Program-made: the position numbers and the translations under genes
Shown here: positions 51,201 to 59,305 of the stretch, piece by piece
Layout of the letters: each line of letters starts with the position of its first letter
Position numbering within the stretch: position 1 is the stretch's first letter
Source of the DNA: Platynereis dumerilii
Lineage: Eukaryota > Annelida > Polychaeta > Phyllodocida > Nereididae
NCBI GenBank assembly: GCA_026936325.1
Contig: JAPTHN010000030.1
Location: forward strand, 2,704,501 to 2,768,500
DNA length: 64,000 bases
Direction of reading: 5' to 3'
The notes under the pieces: model-generated
Databases searched by the model: none
What the model saw: only the letters and a program-made list of their open reading frames with translations
Told to the model about the DNA's origin: nothing

Positions 51201-54200
51201 ATGTAAAATTATTGAAAGAGATATTTAAAAGTTTTGCTCACCAGGTCTTGGAGGTGGGGTGGCGACGACATCACAAACACTTTGCACAATGTTGTCGAGT
51301 CTTGCAGCGAGATTGGTGAAGTCAGAAGCAAGGACAACAAGGTCGGGGTTTGAAGCGATCTGTTCCAACTCTTGAAGGTTGACATTAGGTGTGACTCCAA
51401 CAGCTGCTACAAGAGCCTCTCTCTTGAGATTATTGGCTTCTGCGGGCAGATTCTGCACATTGACGTTTGAAGCTCCGTCAGTGATGACGATGACGACATT
51501 CTGCACACCAGGACGATCTCCATTGTTTCCCTCCAGCAGGACTCTCCAGGCAACATTCAGACCCTCCTGGGTGTTTGTGAACGAGCCGAAGTAATACAGA
51601 TTCAAGATGGCCTCTTGGAGTTCTCTGGCATTGTTGAAACGGTTCAAGTAGAAGAAGCCGACAGAATTCTGTGGCACTCGATCTCCGGGTGAGCTCGTCG
51701 CAAATTCGCTGAAGATCGTGAGACCAACGCGAACTGCAGTCTGACTAATTTCAAATCGTCTCGTCACATCAACAATAAAGTCTTTGACCTTGTTCCATCC
51801 CTCGGGATCAATCTCATTAATAGAGCCAGAGGCATCCACCACAAACACCAGATCGAGGGCAGCAACACAACTATCTGTAAACCAAAGAAATTCAATCAGT
51901 GACGATCGGGTAAAACAAGGTATAACAACTATAACATGATTTGGAAGGAAAGAAGGAAAGCTGGTCAAGGTCAGTATCCAACACAAAATGGCCGCGTCAG
52001 ACAGAATAAACAACAGTATTGGCTGCTGTCACTGTTGTCCACACCTTATGACCAATCCTGTTGTATATTCCATCTGGGTCACTCTTATAATTATGGATAC
52101 CTCACTTGAGCCAGAATGGGAAATATTTCTCTCAAAATACCTGGAGGAGGTGGTGGCGCTGTGACGACATCACACACAGTGCTGACGATGCTATCGAGTC
52201 TTGCAGCCAAGTTAGAGAAGTCAGAGGCCAGTAGCACTAAGTCTTGACTCGTTGCAATTTCTTCCAATTCGTCAATGTTGACATTTGGCGTGACTCCAAC
52301 AGCAGCCACAATGGCTTCTTGCTTTAAGGCAGCAGCTTCTCTGGGTAGATTCTGAACATCAACATTCGAGGCACCGTCAGTAATGACTATAACCACATTC
52401 TGTATACCAGGTCGGTCGCCACGGTTTGCTTCTAAGAGGGTTTGGTAGGCTACTCTTAAGCCAGCTTGTGTGTTCGTGAATGATCCAAAGTACATCAGCC
52501 TGTCAACTGCCTCTTCTAAGTCAGCTGAGTTGGTGAAATTTGTCAAATAGAAGAAACCAACTGTGTTTGGCTGCACTCCTGGGAATCCAGGCCTGTCTGT
52601 GGCGTCCTGACTGAAAATAGTGAGGCCAACACGTGTTTCACCTTGAGAAATAGTGAATCTTCTGGTGACGTCAATGATGAACTCCTTCACTTTAGTCCAC
52701 CCATCGGGATCTATCTCATTAATTGAGCCGGATGCGTCGACAACGAATACCAGATCGACCACACTGGCACAGGCCGCTGCAAAATAAAAAGGGGAAAATG
52801 TCATCAATCGTCAAAACGTGGAAGTAACTCAAAAAAGGAGATCAAGTCTGTATAAACCTTCAAAAAATGTAATCTTCATCCTAATATCATACGCAAATAC
52901 AGCAGTTCCTGGGTTTTCTTGTCTTCCAGCGATTTACAATCAAGGGATAGGAAATCCCTGCCAAGTTGAAACAGTATCAGATAAAAGACTTTAACCTGCT
53001 GAACTGTTTCTTGAAGAAGGAAAAAGGTCTCTAACCTCAGGAATCACTGCAATAAGCACTGTTAAAACTACCAGAAGCAGTTTAAACTCACGTGGTTGAG
53101 GTGGTGGAGCAGTGACGACATCACACACAGTGCTGACGATGCTATCGAGTCTTGCAGCCAAGTTAGAGAAGTCGGAAGCCAGTAGCACTAGATCTTGACT
53201 AGTTGCAATTTCTTCCAATTCGTCAATGTTGACATTTGGCGTGACTCCCACAGCTGCCACAATGGCTTCTTGCTTCAGAGCTGAGGCTTCTCTCGGCAGA
53301 TTTTGCACATCTACATTTGAGGCTCCGTCTGTGATTACAATAACCACATTTTGAACATTTGGCCTGTCGCCTCGGTTTGCTTCTAAGAGGGTTTGGTAGG
53401 CCACTCTTAAGCCAGCTTGCGTGTTTGTGAATGATCCAAAGTACATCAGCCTGTCAACTGCCTCTTCTAAGTCAGCTGAGTTGGTGAAATTTGTCAAATA
53501 GAAGAATCCAACTGTGTTTGGCTGCACTCCTGGGAATCCAGGCCTGTCTGTGGCGTCCTGACTGAAAATAGTGAGGCCAACACGTGTTTCACCTTGAGAA
53601 ATAGTGAATCTTCTGGTGACGTCAATGATGAACTCCTTCACTTTAGTCCATCCATCTGGATCTATCTCATTGATTGAGCCGGATGCGTCGACAACGAATA
53701 CCAGATCGACCACACTGGCACAGGCCGCTGCAAAATAAAAAGTGGAACACGTTATCAATGCTAGAAGTGCTAGAGTAACGAGTCTGACTAAACCATCAAA
53801 AATTCAAATTCTTAGCTTCAATTCAGTGTGCTAATACAGCATTTCCTGCATTATCCAGTCTGTCAAATAGTGACAACATAGCAACATTGATCCCTCCTAA
53901 CAAGATCTTTCAGAGAACTTTACCCCTTAACTGCCTTGTGGAGAGGAGTCCCTGCAGGCAATTTGACCTATTTTGATGTCACAGGATGTCAGTGTGACAT
54001 CAGAGACGTTATTCTGACGTCAGGTGACGTCATGTGAGGTCAGATTGCCTACAGGGATAGGGGATCTATCAAGTCAGGAACCACTATAAATAGCACAACT
54101 GAAACATTAGAAAGAGTTAAACTCACGTGCTCGAGGTGGGGGAGCAGTGACGGCGTCACACACAGTCCTGACGATGCCATCGAGTCTTGCAGCCAAGTTG

Positions 54201-57200
54201 GTGAAGTCAGAAGCTAGCACCACAAGGTCTTGACTCGTTGCAATTTCTTCCAACTCATCAATGTTGACATTGGGCGTGACTCCGACAGCAGCCACAATGG
54301 CTTCTCGCTTCAGAGCTGTGGCTTCTATTGGTAGATTATCAACTTCTACATTCGAGGCTCCGTCAGTGATGACGATGACCACGTTCTGTACGTCAGGTCT
54401 GTCACCTCGGTTAGCTTCCAGAATATTCTCATAGGCGACTCTCAATCCAGCCTGCGTGTTGGTGAACGATCCGAAGTACATAAGTCTCAAGATGGCGTCC
54501 TCCAAGTCCGCAGAATTGGTGTAGTTGGTCAGGTAGAAGAAACCAACAGTGTTCGGCTGCACCCCTGGGAATCCAGGCCGGTCTGTTGCCTCTCTACTGA
54601 AGACAGTGAGACCAACACGAGTGTCCGTTTGAGAAATGGTGAATCTCCGAGTGACATCGACGATGAAATCCTTGACTTTGGTCCATCCATCGGGATCAAT
54701 CTCATTAATTGAGCCAGATGCGTCAACAACGAATACCAGATCAAGAACACTGGCACAGTCATCCGCTGTAGAGAAAGACATGGGCGGAAAAGAGATTAGC
54801 ATTTGGTGCAGGAGTCTGAGACAAGGAAAGCACCACAGAACAAAGAAATCGACGTAAGGTAACAATCAATTAACAACTAGTCAGCTGGTATGCTAGGAAT
54901 CATCCTGAAGTATTCAAGAGAATGAAATTGTCAAGGCTTTTTCGAAATGCATTGTCAAAATGTTCAGAAATTGGTTGTGCAATTTTGTGAATGAAATTTG
55001 TCATGAAAATTGTCGTGAAATTTGACGTGTAATTTGTGAAGATGATTTTTTTTTTCAGAACTTGTAAATGGAATGATTTTCACAAAGATGCAAAGTGATT
55101 AAAGCATTGGTATTAATCCCAGCTCGTGTCATCAAAACTTCAAATTACGCCATAATATCATTGTTTCGAAGTCAATAAAGCTTCAGACAATGATAGAAGC
55201 AAAAATGAGAGTGGATTTTTTTTTGTGTGTGCATTCCAAGAGCAATGGTTAGATCCAGAGCTGTGCTGAAAATAACGGAATCAGTATCACCGTATATTAG
55301 TCAATGGATGACAGCGAGTGACTTCGCCTGCAGCCTGAAATTAAAGCATCGCAGCGCACAGATGATGAAACAATGAGTGCAATGATTTAGTTATTCTACA
55401 TTAGAATACAAGCTTTAAATCTATTACTAGCAATAATCAAACAATCAGGTATCCCTACGGGTTAAGATTATCAATTAAAGTTACAGCCAGTGAAGCACGA
55501 GAGATTACAGAATGACTGATGTCACTAAATGTCTAATCTTTTACATTGAAACAAATAAGCAAATTAATCACTAAGAAAGACGTGTAACTTCATTGGTTGG
55601 TGCCATGAGTCATTCACTGACAAGTGCTTTTATAAACATAGTAAGGATAGGATATGACACACTCACAGAATGTTTGAGCATCATCAAATGTATGTTCGAT
55701 TAACCTGTAAAATTACAGGATATGACATTAATCAGAGCATTTTGGTAATCAGTCGTCTTTCTCTGCCTGTAATCGAATGAATTATCCAAGCTTAAAACTA
55801 GCTTTAATAAAAAAAAACAACTATACTAAATTAGTTACTGCTACCAAATAATTAACATGTTACACTAGTGAAGAAAATGAAGAGGAGAAGATAATGAGTA
55901 TATTCATTGGTCCAGGAGAAAATAAAACAAGTCTAAAAATGGAGATTTGTAAAATATAGAACGAAATGATTGTAAGAAACAGAATGTTGAAGGAAAGTGC
56001 AGAATAGGATGGTAAGAAGAAAGAGAACAAAAGAGTTGACAGACAAACAGGTTGAAAACAGAGTAAAGATTCCCAGCAGTTCAATATATATACATTATTT
56101 ACAAAATTGGCTCCTACCTCTCTGTTGTGGGGGACAGATACGACTCAGTATTCGGTCAGCAGACTGTTGGGGCTCATTATTGACATCTCGGTCATAATCT
56201 AAGGAAATGTAGTCGGGACCAGATGTGGCTAAGAACGTTAACAATTCCTCGCTGGGGCTTTCTCCTGGGGGTTCAGTGTCAGTGATGCCAACAGTGACAA
56301 CACGGGCGACATTAGCCTCGTTAATGAGACGCTGGAGCTCGGCTTGATTCTGAGAGTTCAGGTCGGTGTTGTCGGTAATGATGACGAGGACATTGTCAAC
56401 ATTGGGACGATCTCCGTTTCTGGGATCGAACACCGTGCCTAACGAGTTCATACAGAGGAAGGGATCGGCAGCAGTTCTTCTTAATTGTATGCGTTCTGCT
56501 GCGGTCATCGCCTCGGACCGAGCATCGTCATTGTAACGATTCAAAGCCCATCGGACCTGAGCGGGGAAATTAGTCTGACTGAACTCTAACACTGCTGTCT
56601 GTATCCCCACACGGTCTCCGTACAAGTCTCCTATGAGCCGGCCAAAGAATCGTCGCCATAGCTCCCCACGTAACGGGACATTGGTAACGTGGACGCAGAA
56701 GCCAATATCAAGCTGCTGACAATCTGTTGTCACAAAATACGTTGGTCACAAACATGTCCTGTGGTATCACACATCAGTTCTTTCTTATTAATTTGCTTTT
56801 ATTGTGATCGGCTCGCCTCTACGTCAAATAGTTTGTGTCTGATTTGAAAGTAAAGCCATGTAGCTGTTTAGCATAGATTGTGGTTGCAGAAAATGCACTA
56901 ATATTGTACTATGTGCGATAGAAAAATTATTCTATTCGAAAAATAAACTTGAGTAGAACTACAAATCAGACTGATAACATTGTGATGTGTGACACCAATG
57001 CAGGAAAAAGACAAGCAACACAGTTAGAAACATACGACAAAATACTTAAAAATAGTTTTGGTTAAACAACAAAAATGTACAAAACCAAACTGATGTGTTA
57101 AATTCTAAATCATGTTAAAAATACATGCAGGACAATTATGATATACTCAATCAGAAAGGATCTAGGTATGGATGCTACAACTATGATGATGATATTGATG

Positions 57201-58024
57201 AAAATATGATAGATATACAATGAAAATGAAGATGTGATGAAGAACATTGCAAAGTAATGAGTGAAATGAACAGTGCATCAGCTTACGGGAGCAGACAAAA
57301 CATAATTTGCAAACTAACATTTGCGCGCAAGCTTTATACTTTGTATATCATACAAAAAGCCATTAAAACAATTTGCAAAGCCTTAGAGTGTCTGACTTTA
57401 ATTTTTTCCACTATGACTAAACTTGGTTGAACTTGGAGAACGTCTGGAGAATGTAGAACGGTTCATCAGGGGAAAACAGCAGCAGGGCAGCAGCAGCGCA
57501 GACGTTCCAGGAAAGATAAGGGATCGTATTTACAGGTGGACGCTATTCTTTTGATATCATCCTTTGCTTTAGAGAACACGCTGCGCATCAGACTTCAATA
57601 TCAGCTTTGAACAATTGCGCATGACTTGATATTTCTTATTTCTTCTCTTACGCTTATTTCTTTTCATTGCGTCTCCTATTCTTTTATACTAATCGCAACT
57701 TCTAACCGCGCTTCATATCCTACTGAGTCCTACCAATCGCAAAGCTTCACCTAATCAGATCGCAGTAAATTGCTACTTCGCTTGCATCGCAGCTCAGCTC
57801 AGGGGTCGCAGCTCGCATGATGAGATTTTAATCTTATCACAAATTACATCAAAATTGACAGTGAGGACTATAAATTACTTATAAAAATGTAATGTATTCT
57901 TATATCTACTTCATTTTACATGATCGCTTTATGACGCTGCTTCATAGTCACCTCTCTGTTGGGATTCGATCGTAGTCGTTAAACAAGCCAGGGTCAGTAT
58001 CAATAATATCCACCGTAAGCCCAT
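8646..58024 (-). CDS. Giant type I transmembrane collagen with eight VWA domains
   Basis: The model has 68 coding exons totalling 31,662 nt (10,553 residues plus stop). Order: signal peptide 1-24, VWA-A to VWA-H about 25-1720, Gly-X-Y helix about 1721-10361, stem, membrane segment about 10392-10414, cytoplasmic tail to 10553. All junctions split a codon after base one, and all introns are GT-AG apart from one GC-AG. VWA domains bind matrix partners in collagens VI, XII and matrilins; the helix would form a fibre-like trimer. The C-terminal membrane anchor with a signal peptide gives type I topology, unlike MACIT collagens, which are type II. Extreme helix length, lack of lysine and many X-position prolines resemble annelid cuticle collagens, so a role in apical epidermal cuticle is the best guess. 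Exon joins were made by eye; a skipped or extra small exon cannot be excluded, and isoforms are likely. The start is ATG at 58024-58022; an in-frame ATG lies 19 codons upstream. Confidence 0.85.
9268..9698. mobile_element. Nonautonomous DNA transposon in the last intron
   Basis: The left end (ATATGTGACCTGCTCCACC, then AAAATGGGTTCAAAGT) is repeated inverted at the right end (ACTTTGAACTCATTTTGG, then TGGAGCAGGCCACATAT) with about 3 mismatches in 37 bases. The flanks are TA-rich, so the duplication is unclear. The interior is noncoding. It sits 44 bases from the exon that carries the membrane segment. Confidence 0.75.
9855..13445 (-). CDS. Collagen helix, C-terminal block (5 exons, about 641 residues)
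   Basis: Exons in N-to-C order: 12069-13445 (1,377 nt), 11387-11602 (216), 10793-10936 (144), 10280-10342 (63), 9855-9977 (123). The 1,377-nt exon holds 153 unbroken Gly-X-Y triplets rich in GPAGP, GPLGP and GQRGE and includes one RGD ([10 protein letters not shown]). The small exons change character towards GATGATG, with Asn, Phe and Ile appearing, and the helix ends GAPGAGVA just before the stem. Introns 9978-10279, 10343-10792, 10937-11386 and 11603-12068 show nothing else except the LINE-like tail near 10.1 kb. Confidence 0.88.
10095..10195 (+). repeat. Possible 3' tail of an L2/Maui-like LINE with (ATT)n
   Basis: GGAATTGGCGCTATATAAG followed by a run of ATT units resembles the 3' ends of L2-clade LINEs (…GGCGCTATATAAAT then ATT microsatellite). 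No coding part is left, so it would be a heavily 5'-truncated copy. Confidence 0.45.
13556..26507 (-). CDS. Collagen helix, charged GQRGEPG block (18 exons, about 3,450 residues)
   Basis: Exons in N-to-C order: 26175-26507, 25540-26079, 24153-25457, 23597-24064, 22933-23517, 21976-22578, 21399-21614, 20781-21275, 20205-20672, 19518-20111, 18753-19346, 18182-18640, 17257-18030, 16710-17159, 15736-16446, 15015-15626, 14299-14901, 13556-14095. All are exact multiples of nine nt. The sequence is dominated by [28 protein letters not shown] and GENGQPG. Arg in Y followed by Glu in X of the next triplet (R-G-E) is the arrangement known to make interchain salt bridges in collagen. The exon at 16710 uses a GC donor. 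Introns of 300 bases or more (21615-21975, 22579-22932) hold nothing recognisable. Confidence 0.9.
26789..36140 (-). CDS. Collagen helix, central block with the only interruptions (18 exons, about 2,501 residues)
   Basis: Exons in N-to-C order: 35784-36140, 35204-35698, 34845-35105, 34472-34756, 33942-34382, 33342-33851, 32784-33224, 32153-32665, 31152-32060, 30612-31052, 30164-30514, 29780-30040, 29193-29651, 28893-29108, 28405-28611, 27715-28323, 27314-27628, 26789-27220. Four exons are not multiples of nine (357, 285, 510 and 609 nt), each because of one helix interruption: GAPARG (~36.04 kb), GDSRPG (~34.65 kb), PGIGRQG (~33.82 kb) and PGVGRPG (~27.89 kb). Elsewhere the Gly-X-Y register is unbroken. 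Residues are mostly P, A, S, E, R, T, Q. One RGD (GPRGDRGE) lies in the 35204 exon. Confidence 0.9.
36264..42412 (-). CDS. Collagen helix, N-proximal block with alternating 351/225-nt exons (14 exons, about 1,464 residues)
   Basis: Exons in N-to-C order (length): 41972-42412 (441), 41205-41573 (369), 40767-41117 (351), 40422-40646 (225), 39996-40310 (315), 39540-39908 (369), 39076-39444 (369), 38723-38947 (225), 38262-38612 (351), 37964-38188 (225), 37528-37878 (351), 37220-37444 (225), 36760-37110 (351), 36264-36488 (225). The 351/225 alternation and related exon ends (GERGQPG at the start of two 351-nt exons; GARGE(A/S)GPRG(Q/E)SG at the end of two 225-nt exons) point to duplication of a two-exon unit. 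Sequence is rich in GPSGPSG and GPRG, with RGD in GPRGDVG twice. Confidence 0.9.
42770..44741 (-). CDS. Collagen helix, first block (3 exons, about 585 residues)
   Basis: Exons in N-to-C order: 44634-44741 (108 nt), 43520-44545 (1,026 nt), 42770-43390 (621 nt). The helix opens directly after the last VWA exon: [20 protein letters not shown]. This part has more GGPG and GPPG triplets and single hydrophobic Leu/Ile residues than the later blocks. Introns 42413-42769, 43391-43519, 44546-44633 and 44742-45090 show no other feature. Confidence 0.87.
45091..45714 (-). CDS. VWA-H domain exon, next to the helix
   Basis: One exon codes for a complete VWA domain of 208 residues. It keeps the metal-site (MIDAS) motifs: DASGS at the start, TNTQ in the middle and ITDG later. 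A cysteine near each end ([15 protein letters not shown]) is placed like the pair that closes VWA domains in matrilins. The exon ends in [10 protein letters not shown] and splices in phase 1 into the collagen helix. The segment upstream of 45714 in the same frame is intron. Confidence 0.92.
45715..46940 (-). other. Intron between VWA-G and VWA-H
   Basis: The intron is bounded by GTAAGA and TACCATACAG on the minus strand. I see no gene, no element with clear ends and no RNA. A small 64-codon frame at 46346-46540 has no support. Confidence 0.6.
46941..47618 (-). CDS. VWA-G domain exon with long proline linker
   Basis: 226 residues starting (A)[16 protein letters not shown] and keeping DASGS, TNTQ and ITDG, so metal binding is likely intact. 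The C-terminal cysteine (LDTTCGAV) is followed by a longer linker than in the other domains ([19 protein letters not shown]), which may act as a rigid spacer. The donor is GTAAGA at 46940. Confidence 0.92.
48240..48388. mobile_element. Palindromic MITE flanked by TA
   Basis: The arms CACTCTAAAAAAATTCTGAC, then AAAATTGGTTTTTTAGATTC, return inverted as GAATCTAAAAAACCAATTTT, then TTTTTTAGAGTG. TA lies on both sides (48238-48239, 48389-48390), as left by Tc1/mariner-type insertion. It is noncoding, and arm identity is high. Confidence 0.8.
49699..49838. mobile_element. Palindromic MITE
   Basis: The arms AGTAGCAGCAGACCATG, then TTCAGGGGGATTTTGAAAAA, return inverted as TTTTTCAAAATCCCCCTGAA, then CATGGTCTACTACTACT. 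The loop near 49750-49795 is AT-rich. It is noncoding, and superfamily is unknown. Confidence 0.78.
49943..50578 (-). CDS. VWA-F domain exon
   Basis: 212 residues beginning (A)[16 protein letters not shown], with DASGS, TNTQ and ITDG all kept. Ends [15 protein letters not shown], then G across the donor. Phase 1 on both sides, like the other VWA modules. The 87- and 84-codon frames across it on other frames are shadows. Confidence 0.92.
50579..51241 (-). other. Intron between VWA-E and VWA-F
   Basis: It holds a 110-codon minus-strand frame (50828-51160) and overlapping plus-strand frames, but no splice-consistent phase, domain or collagen/VWA similarity. Nothing supportable was found. Confidence 0.55.
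51242..51874 (-). CDS. VWA-E domain exon
   Basis: 211 residues beginning (D)[26 protein letters not shown] and ITDG are all present, with the Cys pair (SCVAAL, QSVCDVV). It has the INEIDP(E/D)GW signature shared with VWA-B, C and D, which sets these four apart from F, G and H. Linker ATPPPRPG. Confidence 0.92.
52141..52776 (-). CDS. VWA-D domain exon
   Basis: 212 residues with the full metal site (DASGS, TNTQ, ITDG) and Cys pair. It is nearly identical to VWA-C at 53092-53727, including intron bases just upstream (GCAAAATAAAAAG on the plus strand). The first half of the domain differs at only about ten bases in some 340, while the second half differs more. Linker TAPPPPPG. The 266-base intron before VWA-E holds nothing. 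Confidence 0.93.
53092..53727 (-). CDS. VWA-C domain exon
   Basis: 212 residues with DASGS, TNTQ and ITDG. It is the tandem duplicate of VWA-D, offset 951 bases. The donor is GTGAGT directly after PPPQP. Differences from VWA-D concentrate in the stretch around LPREA(A/S)ALKQEA and upstream of DGASN, at mostly silent sites, consistent with a functional copy. Confidence 0.93.
53949..54057. mobile_element. Short foldback element in the VWA-B/VWA-C intron
   Basis: TCCCTGCAGGCAATTTGACC at the left returns inverted as GGTCAGATTGCCTACAGGGA at the right. The middle holds several TGACGTCA-like units that also pair. It is noncoding and may be a MITE. Confidence 0.6.
54127..54765 (-). CDS. VWA-B domain exon
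   Basis: 213 residues starting (A)[18 protein letters not shown], with DASGS, TNTQ and ITDG kept. Very similar to C and D, so these three form the youngest cluster. Donor GTGAGT after APPPRA. Confidence 0.93.
54766..56117 (-). other. Intron between VWA-A and VWA-B
   Basis: 1.35 kb, AT-rich. GAAATTTGTC-like words recur near 54.95-55.05 kb. No exon, RNA or bounded element is seen. The 74-codon frame at 55860-56084 is low-complexity. Confidence 0.55.
56118..56723 (-). CDS. VWA-A domain exon, degenerate and without MIDAS
   Basis: 202 residues, first domain after the signal peptide: (D)[15 protein letters not shown]. The VWA fold is recognisable from [34 protein letters not shown] and [10 protein letters not shown], and the end cysteines are kept ([15 protein letters not shown]). 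The DxSxS motif is replaced by CVHVT and the middle TNTQ motif is gone, so metal-dependent binding is probably lost. It may serve in chain selection, assembly or a metal-free contact. Confidence 0.85.
56724..57951 (-). other. First intron within the coding sequence
   Basis: 1.2 kb, AT-rich on the VWA side and less so near 57.4-57.8 kb. No gene or bounded repeat recognised. Confidence 0.55.
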
Positions 58025-58082
58025 TGAGTAGGGCGTGCTTGAGGACCCCGGGGGTCGCTCAAGGGAAGGCCAAAGCCTCATT
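57952..58082 (-). CDS. Exon 1: start codon and signal peptide
   Basis: The coding part is 57952-58024 (73 nt). It reads [15 protein letters not shown], then TTTIESQQR, then one base before a GTGACT donor: a basic start, a hydrophobic core of about eleven residues and a polar end, a standard secretory signal peptide. Its phase joins exactly to VWA-A. The exon seems to begin at 58082 after acceptor TTTATTTCTAG, leaving a short 5'UTR and implying at least one upstream noncoding exon. Another in-frame ATG at 58081-58079 would add 19 residues (MRLWPSLERPPG...) before the signal peptide. I prefer the inner start because it gives an N-terminal signal. Confidence 0.82.
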
Positions 58083-58108
58083 CTAGAAATAAAACACATT
58101 TATTTACT

Positions 58109-58395
58109 ATTATAGAGGAGGAAGAGGAGGGAAAGATTAAGAGGAAACAAGGAGGAGAACAGTTATTTACTATTTCGAGGAGGAGGAGGATGCGTAGGGT
58201 AGGAGGAGGAGGAGGAGGATGAGATGAAAAAAAGGAGATGGAAAAGAAAGTGGAGATGGAAAAGAGATGAAAAAGAGTTGGGAAAGAAGAGGAGGTGGAA
58301 AAGAGGAGGAGATGGAAAAGAAGAAGAGGTGAAAAAGAGGAGATTGAAAGGAGGAGATGGGAAAAAGAGGAGGAGATGGAAAAAAGAGGAGAAAA
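58109..58395 (+). repeat. Polypurine (GGA/GAA/GGAAAAG) tract
   Basis: About 290 bases almost free of pyrimidines on the plus strand, with repeated GATGGAAAAGA, GGAGGAGG and GAGGTGAAAAAG. Long frames on both strands here are products of the repeat. It lies in the intron just upstream of exon 1. Confidence 0.8.
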
Positions 58396-58741
58396 TCGGT
58401 GCAAATGATCGAGGGGGATAAAGTGTAGTTTGTTTTAATTTCACAATTTTTAAGCTTTTCACTTAGTTGTAAAAAAATATCCATTTAGTCCGAGTTTACA
58501 TGAATGAAGTATTCATTAAATTCTACAGATCTATAGACTCTGCGATGAGCAGTACCCCTTCTGAAGGTACTACAAGGCTATTTACTGGGAGTGTGGGGAC
58601 TTAAAAGTGGAAAGTTACATATTGGAGTGAGGTTGTTTCTGGGGAAGTGCTCAATGCAGGGATCATTCTTAGGAGATTATTTTTTTTAAATTCAAATTAA
58701 AATGACAAATAAAAGAATTATGGATAAAACGTATAACATAC

Positions 58742-58891
58742 ATAATTTAAATTAGCGTCGATGTCTTGGCATCCCCGCAAAAGCAAAAGTGAGGAGATCT
58801 CGTCGAATACGAGACTCGAAACACAGACCCTTCTTCAAAGGTGTCTGTGCAAGTAACGGAAAGTCTGCGACAGACGACACTTTAGCAGGGC
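58742..58891 (-). other. Possible 5' noncoding exon of the collagen gene
   Basis: Bounded by acceptor GTTTCTAG and a possible donor GTATGT on the minus strand. One frame is open from the acceptor for about 46 codons to a TAA, and a 7-codon upstream ORF (ATG to TAA) is present. It could equally be the end of another gene's last exon or the tail of a repeat. Evidence is only splice-site fit and position. Confidence 0.3.
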
Positions 58892-59210
58892 CTAGAAACA
58901 AAAGAAAATAATTATGTTGTAGTTAGGCTGTTATTCATTAGTTTACGTTATCTTGGTAAGTTGTTATATTTCTGCAGGTTTCAATACTTCAAATTTACTC
59001 TTAAGGTATTTCTGCCATTTTCAATTTTTTAAAATAATATTCTTAATCTTTTTTTAAACATAGCATAAGTGACAGTTCAATTGGAAATAAGAAGGCCACT
59101 GAAGTTGTGGCATATTATTTATATTCATACTACAGTGTGGGTGACAAATTTTAATATATATATATATATAAGCAAAACTATGATCAATAAAAATTAACTT
59201 TTTCTCTTAC

Positions 59211-59305
59211 CTTGTCCGAACAACTGCCGCGCTCAGTGGCTTCGGCAGCTAAAACAGACAAGGCCGAGACGTTCCAGCCCTAGCCACGTGCGAAAGGTCA
59301 CCACA
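59211..59305 (-). other. Possible upstream noncoding exon
   Basis: Bounded by a good acceptor (GTTTTCTTTCAG) and a good donor (AAG|GTAAGA). It is more GC-rich than its flanks and has stops in all three frames, as a 5'UTR exon may. It lies upstream of the other candidate exon on the same strand. No promoter element was recognised above it. Confidence 0.35.

Noticed and set aside
58078-58484. Overlapping 65- to 108-codon frames rich in Ser/Phe/Leu or Lys/Glu
   Set aside because: They are translations of the polypurine repeat.
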